From Paraglaciecola sp030730205 (GTDB taxonomy: Bacteria; Pseudomonadota; Gammaproteobacteria; Enterobacterales; Alteromonadaceae): a DNA stretch of 64,000 bases. The notes under the pieces are model-generated. The model did no database searches. It was not told where the DNA came from and saw nothing but the letters and a program-made list of their open reading frames with translations. The position numbers and the translations under genes are program-made. The DNA lies in assembly GCF_052119645.1 (NCBI RefSeq), contig NZ_JBGQOM010000003.1, positions 186,001-250,000 of the forward strand. Direction: 5' to 3'. Positions within the stretch are counted from its first letter, which is position 1, and each line of letters begins with the position of its first letter. Of the stretch, positions 33,254-42,588 are shown one piece after another.

Positions 33254-35062
33254 ATGATGAAGTACGCACAGCATTTTTTGATGCTTATCATCACTTGCGG
33301 TTTATTGAGCTGCGGAGGAGGTGTTTCTGGCGACAATGGCACCGATCCTTTTAATAATAGTGGTGCTGACAACAATTTAGATCTTGTGTCTTACAAGCTT
33401 GGTTATTTCGATACTGATGGACAGTTTGTTGAAGGTAAATTAGGCATCAGCTTTGACGTCAATGGTATTGCGCAAACAAGTGCAGGCGGTGCCATTGATG
33501 TCACAGCGGTATTGGTTGATGCCAATTTTGCTAGAGTGCAAGAGGCCACTCCCGTTAGCTTTAGTTCTAACTGTCTTGAATCCAACTTGGCAAGCCTAAG
33601 TCAGTCGTTAGTTACCGTCAATGGTCAGGTCAGCAATACCTTTATTGACCGAGGTTGCGGCGGTAATAGTGGCACAAGCGATCAGATTACGGCTTCAGTG
33701 ACTATTGACGATACCACCAGCACGGCCATCGCGTATGTCGACATTTTGCCCGATGCAATCGGCAGTATTCGTTTTTCGGCGCTTAGTGCTGCCCAAATTG
33801 TTATGTTCAATACCGCCGATAACACCACTCAAGCAAAAACCATTGCCACGTTTTCCATTAATAGTGCCAATAATATTGCCTTGGCAGGCCAAGAGGTGCA
33901 TTTTTCATTATCAACTCAGATTGGTGGACTTAGCCTCAATAAAACTTCCGCTTTAAGTGATGAAAATGGCATAGTAAGTGTTGAGCTTACTGCCGGCACT
34001 GTGCCTACTTCACTTAGAATCAACGCCAGCATTATCGGGGCAAATGGCGAAATTATTACCTCACAATCCGAGCTAATAACAGTCAGCACTGGCCTCCCAA
34101 CTCAACGCGGGTTTTCACTTAGTAGCAATTTATTCAACAGTGAGTCACTCCATTTTGATGGTGAGCAAATATCCATTACGGCGAGATTATCCGACACGTT
34201 TGGTAATCCCGCGCCCGATGGAACTGCAGTTCTTTTCACTGCTGAAGGCGGCCAAATAAGCTCGCAATGCTTAATCACTAATGGCTCGTGTAGTGTGACT
34301 TGGACCAGCGCAGCGCCAAGACCTCATGACGGCAGAGTCAGTATATTGGCCACTTCGGTTGGGCATGAATCGTTTATTGACAGTAATGGAAATAACACAT
34401 TTGACGATGAAGATGGCAGCGCTGTGGTTATTCAAAATGTATCCAGTGGCTTAGGCAACTATCAAAATATCAGTTCTGGGTTTATCGACATGTCTGAATC
34501 GTGGCGGGATGACAACGAAGATAATTTACGTTCTAGCAATGAATTCTTTTATGATTACAATAATAATGGCGCCTTTGACGAAGCAGACTCACTGTTTAGC
34601 GGGCCTCAATGTGCAGCCTCAAATTTATGTCAACTACGTGCAGATACCATACATGTGCGCAAAGCACTGGTATTGGTGATGTCGGGTAAAGACGCCCATA
34701 TTGATGTCGTAAATAAAAACAACGACACCCTAGCGAGCAACCATAGCGCAGTCACGCACTCGCCAAAAGATTCTATAGCACGAGGGGAAACAGCCCAATT
34801 TGTTGTTTTTATTGCCGATGAAAACGCAAACCCTATGCCGGTAAATACCACCGTTAGCATGACGACAAATAAAGGCTCCTTAGCAATCATCGAGGGACAA
34901 ACTGTAGCTAATACCTCTGTGCCTGGCGGCACTATCACAAGATTTGAATTAACAAACACGCTAACTGATGAGGACCCTGCAAGTGAAGCGACAGTCAGCG
35001 TTACGGTAACAACACCGAAACAAAACAGTTCAAGTTTAACCTTGTCAATAAACTTACTTTAA
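33254..35062 (+). CDS. Ig-like domain lipoprotein with calcium-loop-like segments
   Basis: A 602-residue surface or periplasmic lipoprotein. The signal peptide ends in GLLSCGGG, with Cys lipidated, followed by an Asp/Asn-rich linker. The rest is beta-rich and repeats a bacterial Ig-like (Big_1/invasin) pattern: each repeat has ISFDVNGIAQTSAGG- or GNPAPDGTAVLFTAEGG-type segments followed by paired strands and Cys pairs. Between repeats, near residues 375-390 and 417-447, are Asp/Asn loops (DSNGNNTFDDEDG and YDYNNNGAFDEADSLF) that resemble EF-hand or thrombospondin-type calcium loops. It is five bases after darP and convergent with pldA. Function is unknown; adhesion or cell-surface structure is an inference. 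Confidence 0.72.
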   Translation: MMKYAQHFLMLIITCGLLSCGGGVSGDNGTDPFNNSGADNNLDLVSYKLGYFDTDGQFVEGKLGISFDVNGIAQTSAGGAIDVTAVLVDANFARVQEATPVSFSSNCLESNLASLSQSLVTVNGQVSNTFIDRGCGGNSGTSDQITASVTIDDTTSTAIAYVDILPDAIGSIRFSALSAAQIVMFNTADNTTQAKTIATFSINSANNIALAGQEVHFSLSTQIGGLSLNKTSALSDENGIVSVELTAGTVPTSLRINASIIGANGEIITSQSELITVSTGLPTQRGFSLSSNLFNSESLHFDGEQISITARLSDTFGNPAPDGTAVLFTAEGGQISSQCLITNGSCSVTWTSAAPRPHDGRVSILATSVGHESFIDSNGNNTFDDEDGSAVVIQNVSSGLGNYQNISSGFIDMSESWRDDNEDNLRSSNEFFYDYNNNGAFDEADSLFSGPQCAASNLCQLRADTIHVRKALVLVMSGKDAHIDVVNKNNDTLASNHSAVTHSPKDSIARGETAQFVVFIADENANPMPVNTTVSMTTNKGSLAIIEGQTVANTSVPGGTITRFELTNTLTDEDPASEATVSVTVTTPKQNSSSLTLSINLL

Positions 35063-35092
35063 GGGGTAACGCGGGCTGCAATCATCAGGGCG

Positions 35093-36142
35093 CTATAGAA
35101 TATTGTTTAAGGCAATACCCAGGCCAAAACGCGTTTGCCGATAATTATAATCAATCAAACTCTCTCCATAACCATCAGACGCGGTAACATAGCCTTTTAG
35201 TTTTCCCAATAATGGAAAGGTGAAACCAATCTCTATAAAACCTTTGTTAGTATCAACATTCCGCCTACCCAAAAAACTGACTTCAATGGTGTCCCATTTA
35301 TACGCCATGCCTAATTCAAAATGGCCCATATAATCTTCAATGTCAGGATTATCGTCACCATCTGGATCGAGTTCATACTGCTTCTGACTCTCTGACAGCC
35401 TTATCCAAGGTCTAAAGGAGAGCGCAAAATTTTCTTTTTCAAAGAGAAAATTACTATAGATGCGATTCCAGCTTCGCGATAAGCCTTGGCCTCTGCCGTT
35501 CGATTGGTGCTCAATGCCAACCATCACTCCGGTATTACCGCCTAATGGATGAAAACCCAATGGCGCTGCATAGAATATTTCAGGTTGATAGTTAGTCTCT
35601 CTAAATGGCCTTGATATACCTTGGGCGTATATTTGCCACCACGCTTGTAGGGTAAAACCAAGGTACACGCCGTCGCCTTCAATAAATAGGTCGTTTCTAT
35701 TAAGCGGGGCTTTGAGGCTGATTTGAAACTTGGCTTCAATATCTTCTAAATTCTCTTCAAAGCCTTCAAGACTGCGGTAAGCATGTTTATTAATCGAGTT
35801 TGTGGTCAGGGCTGGAAGAATATAGGTCATGCGATGGGGCGTAATAACGTAGGGATTTAATTCAGTCTTTTTTTCGCCCATGATCCGATCGTGTAGCGCA
35901 CCAGTCATAATTAAAGGTTCTACAGATGTGGTATCTGCAATTTCAACTTCAGCAATTGTCGCTTTAATACACTGTCGTCTTATTTCGGCCACGGTTAAGG
36001 TATCGCTTGCTTCTTTGACTATTTTTAGAATACAAGCGTCGTCAATATCCTGAGCAACAGACCCAGAGCTCATTAACATTGCGACTAACGCGCTCAGTAG
36101 TAAAGCCTTGTTTTGATTAATTGAAATAAACAAAGTGAACAT
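35093..36142 (-). CDS. pldA: Outer-membrane phospholipase A (PldA)
   Basis: Beta-barrel lipase of the outer membrane that hydrolyses phospholipids mislocated to the outer leaflet, helping keep outer-membrane asymmetry. A signal peptide (KALLLSALVAMLMSSGSVA) precedes a short periplasmic stretch and the barrel. The catalytic His-Ser-Asn cluster is visible in GIEHQSNGRGQGLSRSWNRI, where E. coli OmpLA has His142, Ser144 and Asn156. Other barrel signatures are PLGFHPLGG and GWW-like NRNDLFIEG. Its activity depends on dimerisation and calcium. It lies downstream of tldD on the same strand, separated by 285 bases with a hairpin, and is convergent with the Ig-like lipoprotein. Confidence 0.92.
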   Translation of the reverse strand: MFTLFISINQNKALLLSALVAMLMSSGSVAQDIDDACILKIVKEASDTLTVAEIRRQCIKATIAEVEIADTTSVEPLIMTGALHDRIMGEKKTELNPYVITPHRMTYILPALTTNSINKHAYRSLEGFEENLEDIEAKFQISLKAPLNRNDLFIEGDGVYLGFTLQAWWQIYAQGISRPFRETNYQPEIFYAAPLGFHPLGGNTGVMVGIEHQSNGRGQGLSRSWNRIYSNFLFEKENFALSFRPWIRLSESQKQYELDPDGDDNPDIEDYMGHFELGMAYKWDTIEVSFLGRRNVDTNKGFIEIGFTFPLLGKLKGYVTASDGYGESLIDYNYRQTRFGLGIALNNIL

Positions 36143-36350
36143 AGCAAATAGCTTAGTTAGAAGGGGTTTGCATCACTTTAAAACGGTCGTGCCTGCATTT
36201 CATCCTTTTTTGTCAATAAACCCTGCCAAACTCACTGGGCAATCGCAGTGAAAGTGGTATTCATAGGGTAAAATTAGCAATAAAAGCACTTTGTGCCGGT
36301 AGACATCAAGTGTGGTTATTTTCGCCAGAAACTCGTGGACTTGAAGAATG

Positions 36351-36396
36351 TGCGGCTATCTTTGTGGCTCAAAAGCAACGTAGATTGATAGCCGCA
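36351..36396. repeat. Inverted repeat between tldD and pldA
   Basis: TGCGGCTATC (36351-36360) and GATAGCCGCA (36387-36396) are perfect 10-base complements separated by 26 bases. It lies downstream of tldD and upstream of pldA on the minus strand and has no T-run, so it may be an mRNA structure or a regulatory site. The rest of the 285-base gap holds no convincing gene. Confidence 0.5.
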
Positions 36397-36427
36397 ATAA
36401 TACGGATAATGTAAAGCCGCTTTAACT

Positions 36428-37870
36428 TTATGCAGTACCGCCAACAGTCAATTCATCAACCTTGAGGGTAGGCTGCCCCACACCTACAGGTACTGATTGA
36501 CCATCTTTACCACACACGCCTACACCTTTATCTAATGACAAATCGTTACCTATCATTGAGACCTTTTGCATGGCTTCTGGGCCATTGCCAATTAAGGTTG
36601 CGCCTTTAATAGGTTTAGTAATTTTTCCCTTCTCGATTAAATACGCTTCTGAAGTAGAGAAGACAAATTTACCTGAGGTGATATCGACTTGCCCACCCCC
36701 AAAATTAGGTGCGTATATGCCTTTATCGATAGAGGCGATGATTTCTTCTGGCGAGTACTGACCTGCTAACATGTAGGTATTGGTCATCCGCGGCATGGGC
36801 AACTGCGCATAAGACTCACGGCGACCATTACCAGTGGGTTTCACCCCCATCAAACGGGCATTAAGTTTGTCTTGCATGTAACCTTTAAGAATACCGTCTT
36901 CAATCAATACGTTGTACTGACTTGGCGTTCCCTCGTCATCTACACTCAATGAACCACGACGATTAGCCAGAGTGCCATCATCAACAATAGTACAACCTCG
37001 CGCAGCCACTTGCTGGCCAATACGGCCACTAAAGGTAGAGGCGCCTTTACGATTAAAGTCACCTTCTAAACCATGGCCGACTGCTTCATGCAGTAAAACA
37101 CCTGGCCAGCCGCTACCCAGCACAACTGGCATTTGTCCAGCCGGTGCGGCTATAGCTTGCATATTCACTCTTGCCATATGAATCGCTTCATCGGCTAATT
37201 GTTCGTAGCGTTTACGGCCATCTTCTTGCTGTACAAAATAATCGTATGCGTAACGTCCACCCATGCCAGAACTGCCTTTTTCACGGCGGCCGTCTTTTTC
37301 CATTAACACTGAACAATTCAAACGAATCAACGGGCGAATATCGGTACAAAAAGTACCGTCAGTAGCAGCAATCAGGATTTCTTCATATACACCACTGATG
37401 CTCACGCTAACTTGGGTTAGGCCGGGTTCTTCTCTACGCAGGTACTCATCAACTGCGCGTAACAGAGCGATTTTTTCTTGTTCTTGCATACCCAATAATG
37501 GGTTTTGTTGGTAATAGCGGGGATCGATTTTAGTTTCTTTGATGGGTGCAACTTTATGTTTACCACCGGCGCCCGTGATAGTACGCGCTGCTGTCGCTGC
37601 TTTTATCAAGGCTTCAGGCGAAATATCGTCAGAATAGGCAAAGCCGGTCTTTTCACCACTCACGGCACGTACACCAACGCCCCGTTCGATGTTATAACTC
37701 CCCTCTTTGATAATGCCGTCTTCCAATGCCCAAGTTTCATGCTGGCTTGACTGAAAATACAGATCAGCAAAATCGTTGTCATGTTGATAAATAATATCCA
37801 GAGCTGAAGACAATGATGAACGATTGAGATTTGAGGCGTCGAGTAAGTTTGCTTCTACCAAGTTAGACAA
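36428..37870 (-). CDS. tldD: Metalloprotease subunit TldD, TTG start
   Basis: Catalytic subunit of the TldD/E metalloprotease. The zinc-binding HExxxH is intact in LLHEAVGHGLEGD (His261 and His266), and the C-terminal GKDGQSVPVGVGQPT is typical. With the TTG at 37870 the protein is 480 residues, close to E. coli TldD (481). That start has AGGAG five bases before it and gives MSNLVEANLLD-type family N-terminus; an earlier in-frame TTG at 37900 would add ten residues that do not fit. The start overlaps the end of the nitrilase gene by eight bases, so translation is probably coupled. The partner pmbA is 3.8 kb away. Confidence 0.93.
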   Translation of the reverse strand: MSNLVEANLLDASNLNRSSLSSALDIIYQHDNDFADLYFQSSQHETWALEDGIIKEGSYNIERGVGVRAVSGEKTGFAYSDDISPEALIKAATAARTITGAGGKHKVAPIKETKIDPRYYQQNPLLGMQEQEKIALLRAVDEYLRREEPGLTQVSVSISGVYEEILIAATDGTFCTDIRPLIRLNCSVLMEKDGRREKGSSGMGGRYAYDYFVQQEDGRKRYEQLADEAIHMARVNMQAIAAPAGQMPVVLGSGWPGVLLHEAVGHGLEGDFNRKGASTFSGRIGQQVAARGCTIVDDGTLANRRGSLSVDDEGTPSQYNVLIEDGILKGYMQDKLNARLMGVKPTGNGRRESYAQLPMPRMTNTYMLAGQYSPEEIIASIDKGIYAPNFGGGQVDITSGKFVFSTSEAYLIEKGKITKPIKGATLIGNGPEAMQKVSMIGNDLSLDKGVGVCGKDGQSVPVGVGQPTLKVDELTVGGTA

Positions 37871-38690
37871 GGTAACTCCTGAATTTGTTATGTTGAGCAA
37901 TAGGCATATTGCGACGAATTGTCGTTAGCGCCTGAGTATCGATAATGGTGCTAATTGTACCTGTTTCTGTGGCTAATTGCGCCAAGGTCTCACCCCAAGG
38001 TGAAATTATACTGGAGTGGCCATAGGTTTGCCGTTGGTTAGCGTGTTCACCCGTTTGATTAGCTGCGATTAAATAACACTGGTTTTCAATCGCTCTGGCA
38101 GTTATCAATGCGTGCCAATGTGCCTGACCAGTTAACTGCGTAAAGGCAGCAGGTAAGGCCAACATATCAAGCTGTGCTAATTGACTCATAGCCTGAAACA
38201 GTCCGGCAAAACGGATATCGTAACAAATAGCCAAACCCAATTTACCAAAGGGGGTATCCACTACCACTACATTTTGTCCAGCCTCAGTAGTGCGAGATTC
38301 TAAATAACTACCGGTATTATCTGCTACTTGCACATCAAACAAATGGATCTTTTGGTATTCGGCCTGCACATGCCCCAAGTCATCAATCAGCAAACTTGAC
38401 GCGGTATACTTATCTGATGTCGCACATTTAAGAGGAAAACTGCCTGCCACCAGCCAAATGCCATACTTTTTTGCCAAAGCACATAACTGGCTTTGCACAG
38501 GTCCATCATGCGGTGTTTCAGCGATGCCTAAGATGGCTTTATCGCCAGCCCCAAAACACGCAAAACATTCTGGCAATACCACTAAAGTCGGTTCATTTAC
38601 TTCAAGTTGCTGTAATTGTTGTTCGACAAATCTTAAATTGTCGGCCACCACAGGGCTTGAGGTCATTTGTACGGCAACAAGTTTAGCCAC
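37863..38690 (-). CDS. Nitrilase-family amidase (NIT1/YbeM-like)
   Basis: A carbon-nitrogen hydrolase of 275 residues. The Glu-Lys-Cys triad is seen in VVLPECFACF (Glu), EYQKIHLFD (Lys) and AICYDIRF (Cys). The sequence type resembles NIT1, the deaminated-glutathione amidase that clears an off-target glutathione product, but exact substrate is not proven. It overlaps yhdP by eight bases at its start and tldD by eight bases at its end, in a conserved gammaproteobacterial operon yhdP-nit-tldD. Confidence 0.93.
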   Translation of the reverse strand: MAKLVAVQMTSSPVVADNLRFVEQQLQQLEVNEPTLVVLPECFACFGAGDKAILGIAETPHDGPVQSQLCALAKKYGIWLVAGSFPLKCATSDKYTASSLLIDDLGHVQAEYQKIHLFDVQVADNTGSYLESRTTEAGQNVVVVDTPFGKLGLAICYDIRFAGLFQAMSQLAQLDMLALPAAFTQLTGQAHWHALITARAIENQCYLIAANQTGEHANQRQTYGHSSIISPWGETLAQLATETGTISTIIDTQALTTIRRNMPIAQHNKFRSYLV

Positions 38691-41600
38691 TGATTAACTC
38701 CTCTGGCACTATTTGCAAACTAACCGGCTGGCTATCAATATTGCTGCCTTGAATACTGGGGTTTGATTCACCGCTAGTTGGCGCAGTGCGCGCGGGCAAA
38801 GTAATTTCTTTACTGTCGCGGCCTAATTCTTCAATCACCGGCTCATCAAAGGTACCCGTTAACGAAAATTTTATGTTTGAAATCACCTTTGCAGAGGTTA
38901 ACACTTGATCCAGTGCTAATGCTGCTAAGGCCGTTGCCGGGTTGACCATCCACGCCACAATGACAGGTAAACTTGACGTTACTTTGGGCACAAATGAAAT
39001 ATGATAATTTAATTCTTGGCTATTTAAATCGGTGTAGCCCAACATAGTGATTTCTCCCGCACCACCGTCAACCAGAGTATCGCGAGTATCCACCAGGCCA
39101 TTTTGAATTTGAAATGAGCCGGTCATTTTGTCGTAGAAAAAGCCCTTCGCAAACACGTCTCTAAAGTCGAGCTTTAGTTTGCGCACCAAAGAGTCCAAGC
39201 TCAGAATGCTAAAAATACGCGAGCCTTTATCCGTAATTTCAGTTAAATAGCCATCACTTAAACGCCAATCCATATTGCCACTTAAGGTCGCAAAATTAAA
39301 TTCATAGGGCGCTTGCTGCCAACTTAAATCAAATTTAGCTGATGCATTTGAATCTTTGATGCCCGAATTAAATTGAAAACCTTTTAACAAGGCACCAAAA
39401 TCGCTGCTACTTAACTCACCTTTTAAGCGTGTACTGCTTTGCCCTTGATTGATAAACCAATCACCTTCGGCATACAACACACCATTGCTATTATTCAACC
39501 TTAGGCTATCAATATGCATACCATTTGCACTGCGCTGTAACACAAAATCTATCTTGCCCAAATCGTTGTTTAATATACTGCATCGCTGACAAGAGAAATT
39601 GATGGGCGGGAAGCGATTTGGGTCAAGCTCTGGCTTAACCTGAGGCTCGTCAGTTTCACTCGTGCTTTGCCAGCTTGCAACATCGATAAAGTCAGCATTG
39701 ATATTCACGCCTTGGCCTAACCAATCTTTGTATAAAGCCACTTCCATGCGTGTTTCTTTGGCATTGATATCAAGTAACCAACTGTCATTGGTGTTTTTGG
39801 CTACGACTTCTAAATTTGTTACTTTTTGTCCCGCCAACAAGGCCGTGTTTGCACTGACAAAAACACGTTTAGGAGCGTCTAAAACCGGTGAAGAATCGCC
39901 TAACTGTTCGGTTTGAGACAGTAAGTCGCTGATGGTTTGATACCAAGCATCGGCATCCAGTTGTTCAACTTTTGCTGAAATACTAAAACCTAAGCCCATG
40001 CCGACTAAATCCGACTCCCCAATAGCCAAGTGCGCACGTGAAAACTGCATACTCTCATGGGGTAAATTGCCGCTAAAACTGACCTTATCACCTAAGTTTA
40101 GTTTGACTGTAGTGGCTTGTTTATTCCCTTTCGCTTCCAGTATAAGAGAGCGAGATTGACTGGCTTTTTTATCAAAAGGGGCAGGAAAAGACGAGCTCAG
40201 ATCAACTAAATCAGATTTTATGACAGCACTATATTCATAGCCCTCTTCCGGCAAGCTCAGGGCAACATCAGCTTGCCATTGACTATGACCTTTAAGGTAA
40301 GTGGCAATGGCTGGAAATGTCTCATCAAATAAGGCTTGTGCCTGCCAATTTCCACGTAGTTTAATATCGGCCTGATACTGCTCATCTCGCTGTTGACCGG
40401 TAAAAGACGCCTTGACTGCTTGCCCCAACAATGTAGCGTTTAAATCCGTAAATGTGACCTTGTCATTAATAAAACTCACCTGGCCCTGTGCGTGCTCTAA
40501 TTCCATACCTAAACTGGTAATAATAACGTTGCTATCAGCGAGTTTAACCTTGCCACTGGCCACCACATTTGGCTCAGCTAAAGGAATAACCAGCTTCAGT
40601 GTCGCCTCTAACTGATTATCTATCTGCACTTGTTGCAGCGCTTGCCCTAAACTATTCGCCAAGCTACTTTGCGCCATTAAATCGCGAACATGTTGACCGC
40701 TGGCTAAGCCTTTGGCATCAATAGTTAACACCGCACCTTTGGATAAACTGGGTATTGCGGCATACAAGTTGGCTAACTTCACATCCAGTAATTTGCCATG
40801 TACAGCAGATTCCTTGCGGCCTGTCATCCACAGCCCTTCATTCTCAAATAACAGATTAATATCTAATTCGCTTAAAGCTGGCCACTCACTGGCAAAACGC
40901 AAATTACCGTCTTCAATATCCACGCTAGTCTGAAAAATACCTTGCTGCTGTTTAAACGGAAATTGATCCAATTGACCAAACCACAGCACTTGTGCGCCTT
41001 TTACTGTGCCTGTTCTCAGGGCATCAGTTAAATACGCTTGCGTATCTGCACCCATCAATTCTGCGGGGTAATAATGCTGAAGGTCTGCCACGTCCATTTT
41101 GGCCACATTGGCACTAACGCTTAAAAACTGGTTTTTACTGTTAAAGTAAAACTGCGGACTGAGATTGATTTCTTTGCTCTGCAGCTTAATATCTTCACTG
41201 CTAAGAACAATGCCATCATTGCTAGCATCTAAAAACAGGGTGGCCGTTAACGTCGAAAAATCAATATTCTGCGGTAAAAGTTGGTCTACAGCCAAAGTGC
41301 TGTCGTCACTTTGCAAACGTATTTTGCCCTTATTATTTGACCATGTAATATTCGCTTTAGCCCCAGTCAAACCAGGCACCGCAGTGAGTTGCTGCCAAGA
41401 AATTGTGCTTAAATCGGCCTGTAAATTGAGCCCGTCCCGTAAACTCAAGCCTAACTGCAGGTTGTCGAGTTGGGCCTTAGGCTGCAATTTTTTAATCAAG
41501 TCACTGGTTGCTGAATCTAATAACAGCGGAGTGAGCGCCACATAAGGGCTTAAATCAATTGGCTCTGCGTTAGCAATCGTGACATTGCCATGCTCATCTA

Positions 41601-42570
41601 CCTTACTCAGCCAATTGGTGTTTGTCAGTTGATCATTAATTTGCAGCATAAAGTGGTCTAAATTCATGACCCAATCACTGCCGTCGGGCGCGGCGTTTAT
41701 TTGTCCGCCCAGCACCGCAGCTTGAATCGTTTCGTCATCCACCGCCCAACTAAAACGACTATTCGACAAATCTAACTGGATAGAGGTGAGCGCTTTTTGC
41801 CCAATGCTGGCCCACATAACAAAGCTGCCACGACTTTCAGTTAATTGATATGGGGTGAGTAACCATTGATTAATCCAAGGTGATAAATCTAACTCTTCAC
41901 CTTTAGCAAAAAAGGTTCCAGACAAGTCTTCGTCTTTGCCGTGCAAATCAAGAATAAATGAAGCTGAGTTCCGGGCAATTTCTTCTACTTGCATTTGCCC
42001 CTTACCTTGGTGCCGCCCTTCTTTGTTGATCCACGACACTTGGTCAATCAACACGGTTTGGCTGTCATTTGGGGTAATGAGAACAAAACTACTATCACTA
42101 ATAGAGAACGACTGCAGTTGTTGCAAAAATAGTTTTTCGAGTGCCGCAACAATGGGATAGTCACTGTTTTCTTGTCGTAACGAGCCTAAATTAAGGGTGA
42201 TCCGCATGCCTTGTAAATCAAACTTATTAGACTGAAATTGCCGTTGTAGTATTGAATCCCAAAAGTCTAATTCAATCACCGTTTCGGCTATATCCAACTG
42301 CACCGGAGATTCTGGGTCTTGCACTAATATCACGTCTTTCAACACAATAGCTGGGCCCGTACCTTGCCATTTAGCGGTGATAGTGCCAATGCTAAGTTCT
42401 GTTTCAAACTGTTTGCTTAGATAGTCCTCAAGAACGTGTTTTTGTTCATCGAGGTAAGGCAACGAAAAGCGTAATAAACTGAGCGCTACGGCGACCACGA
42501 CTAAGCTCAGAGCAAATAAAGCCCAGATTTTTCTGACTATGTAGGCGACATAAAATGAAGGCTTGCGCAT
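38683..42570 (-). CDS. yhdP: AsmA-like protein YhdP
   Basis: A 1295-residue inner-membrane anchored, mainly periplasmic protein of the TamB/YdbH/YhdP group, which bridges the inner and outer membranes and carries phospholipids outward. It has a single N-terminal transmembrane helix (IWALFALSLVVVAVALSLL), long beta-rich repeats that form the groove (DUF3971 region) and the AsmA-like C-terminus (KGFFYDKMTGSFQIQNGLVD, MLGYTDLNSQELNYHIS). The final stretch is disordered and Ser/Pro-rich. The gene lies 18 bases after rng and overlaps the nitrilase gene by eight bases. The length matches other YhdP proteins. Confidence 0.92.
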   Translation of the reverse strand: MRKPSFYVAYIVRKIWALFALSLVVVAVALSLLRFSLPYLDEQKHVLEDYLSKQFETELSIGTITAKWQGTGPAIVLKDVILVQDPESPVQLDIAETVIELDFWDSILQRQFQSNKFDLQGMRITLNLGSLRQENSDYPIVAALEKLFLQQLQSFSISDSSFVLITPNDSQTVLIDQVSWINKEGRHQGKGQMQVEEIARNSASFILDLHGKDEDLSGTFFAKGEELDLSPWINQWLLTPYQLTESRGSFVMWASIGQKALTSIQLDLSNSRFSWAVDDETIQAAVLGGQINAAPDGSDWVMNLDHFMLQINDQLTNTNWLSKVDEHGNVTIANAEPIDLSPYVALTPLLLDSATSDLIKKLQPKAQLDNLQLGLSLRDGLNLQADLSTISWQQLTAVPGLTGAKANITWSNNKGKIRLQSDDSTLAVDQLLPQNIDFSTLTATLFLDASNDGIVLSSEDIKLQSKEINLSPQFYFNSKNQFLSVSANVAKMDVADLQHYYPAELMGADTQAYLTDALRTGTVKGAQVLWFGQLDQFPFKQQQGIFQTSVDIEDGNLRFASEWPALSELDINLLFENEGLWMTGRKESAVHGKLLDVKLANLYAAIPSLSKGAVLTIDAKGLASGQHVRDLMAQSSLANSLGQALQQVQIDNQLEATLKLVIPLAEPNVVASGKVKLADSNVIITSLGMELEHAQGQVSFINDKVTFTDLNATLLGQAVKASFTGQQRDEQYQADIKLRGNWQAQALFDETFPAIATYLKGHSQWQADVALSLPEEGYEYSAVIKSDLVDLSSSFPAPFDKKASQSRSLILEAKGNKQATTVKLNLGDKVSFSGNLPHESMQFSRAHLAIGESDLVGMGLGFSISAKVEQLDADAWYQTISDLLSQTEQLGDSSPVLDAPKRVFVSANTALLAGQKVTNLEVVAKNTNDSWLLDINAKETRMEVALYKDWLGQGVNINADFIDVASWQSTSETDEPQVKPELDPNRFPPINFSCQRCSILNNDLGKIDFVLQRSANGMHIDSLRLNNSNGVLYAEGDWFINQGQSSTRLKGELSSSDFGALLKGFQFNSGIKDSNASAKFDLSWQQAPYEFNFATLSGNMDWRLSDGYLTEITDKGSRIFSILSLDSLVRKLKLDFRDVFAKGFFYDKMTGSFQIQNGLVDTRDTLVDGGAGEITMLGYTDLNSQELNYHISFVPKVTSSLPVIVAWMVNPATALAALALDQVLTSAKVISNIKFSLTGTFDEPVIEELGRDSKEITLPARTAPTSGESNPSIQGSNIDSQPVSLQIVPEELISG

Positions 42571-42588
42571 GTTGCTCTATGAGTTTCC

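Noticed and set aside
36220..36414. Open frame of 65 codons between pldA and tldD, considered as a possible TldD/E substrate peptide
   Set aside because: It has no ATG start at its front, no ribosome site, and overlaps the inverted repeat. No RiPP-like core is evident.
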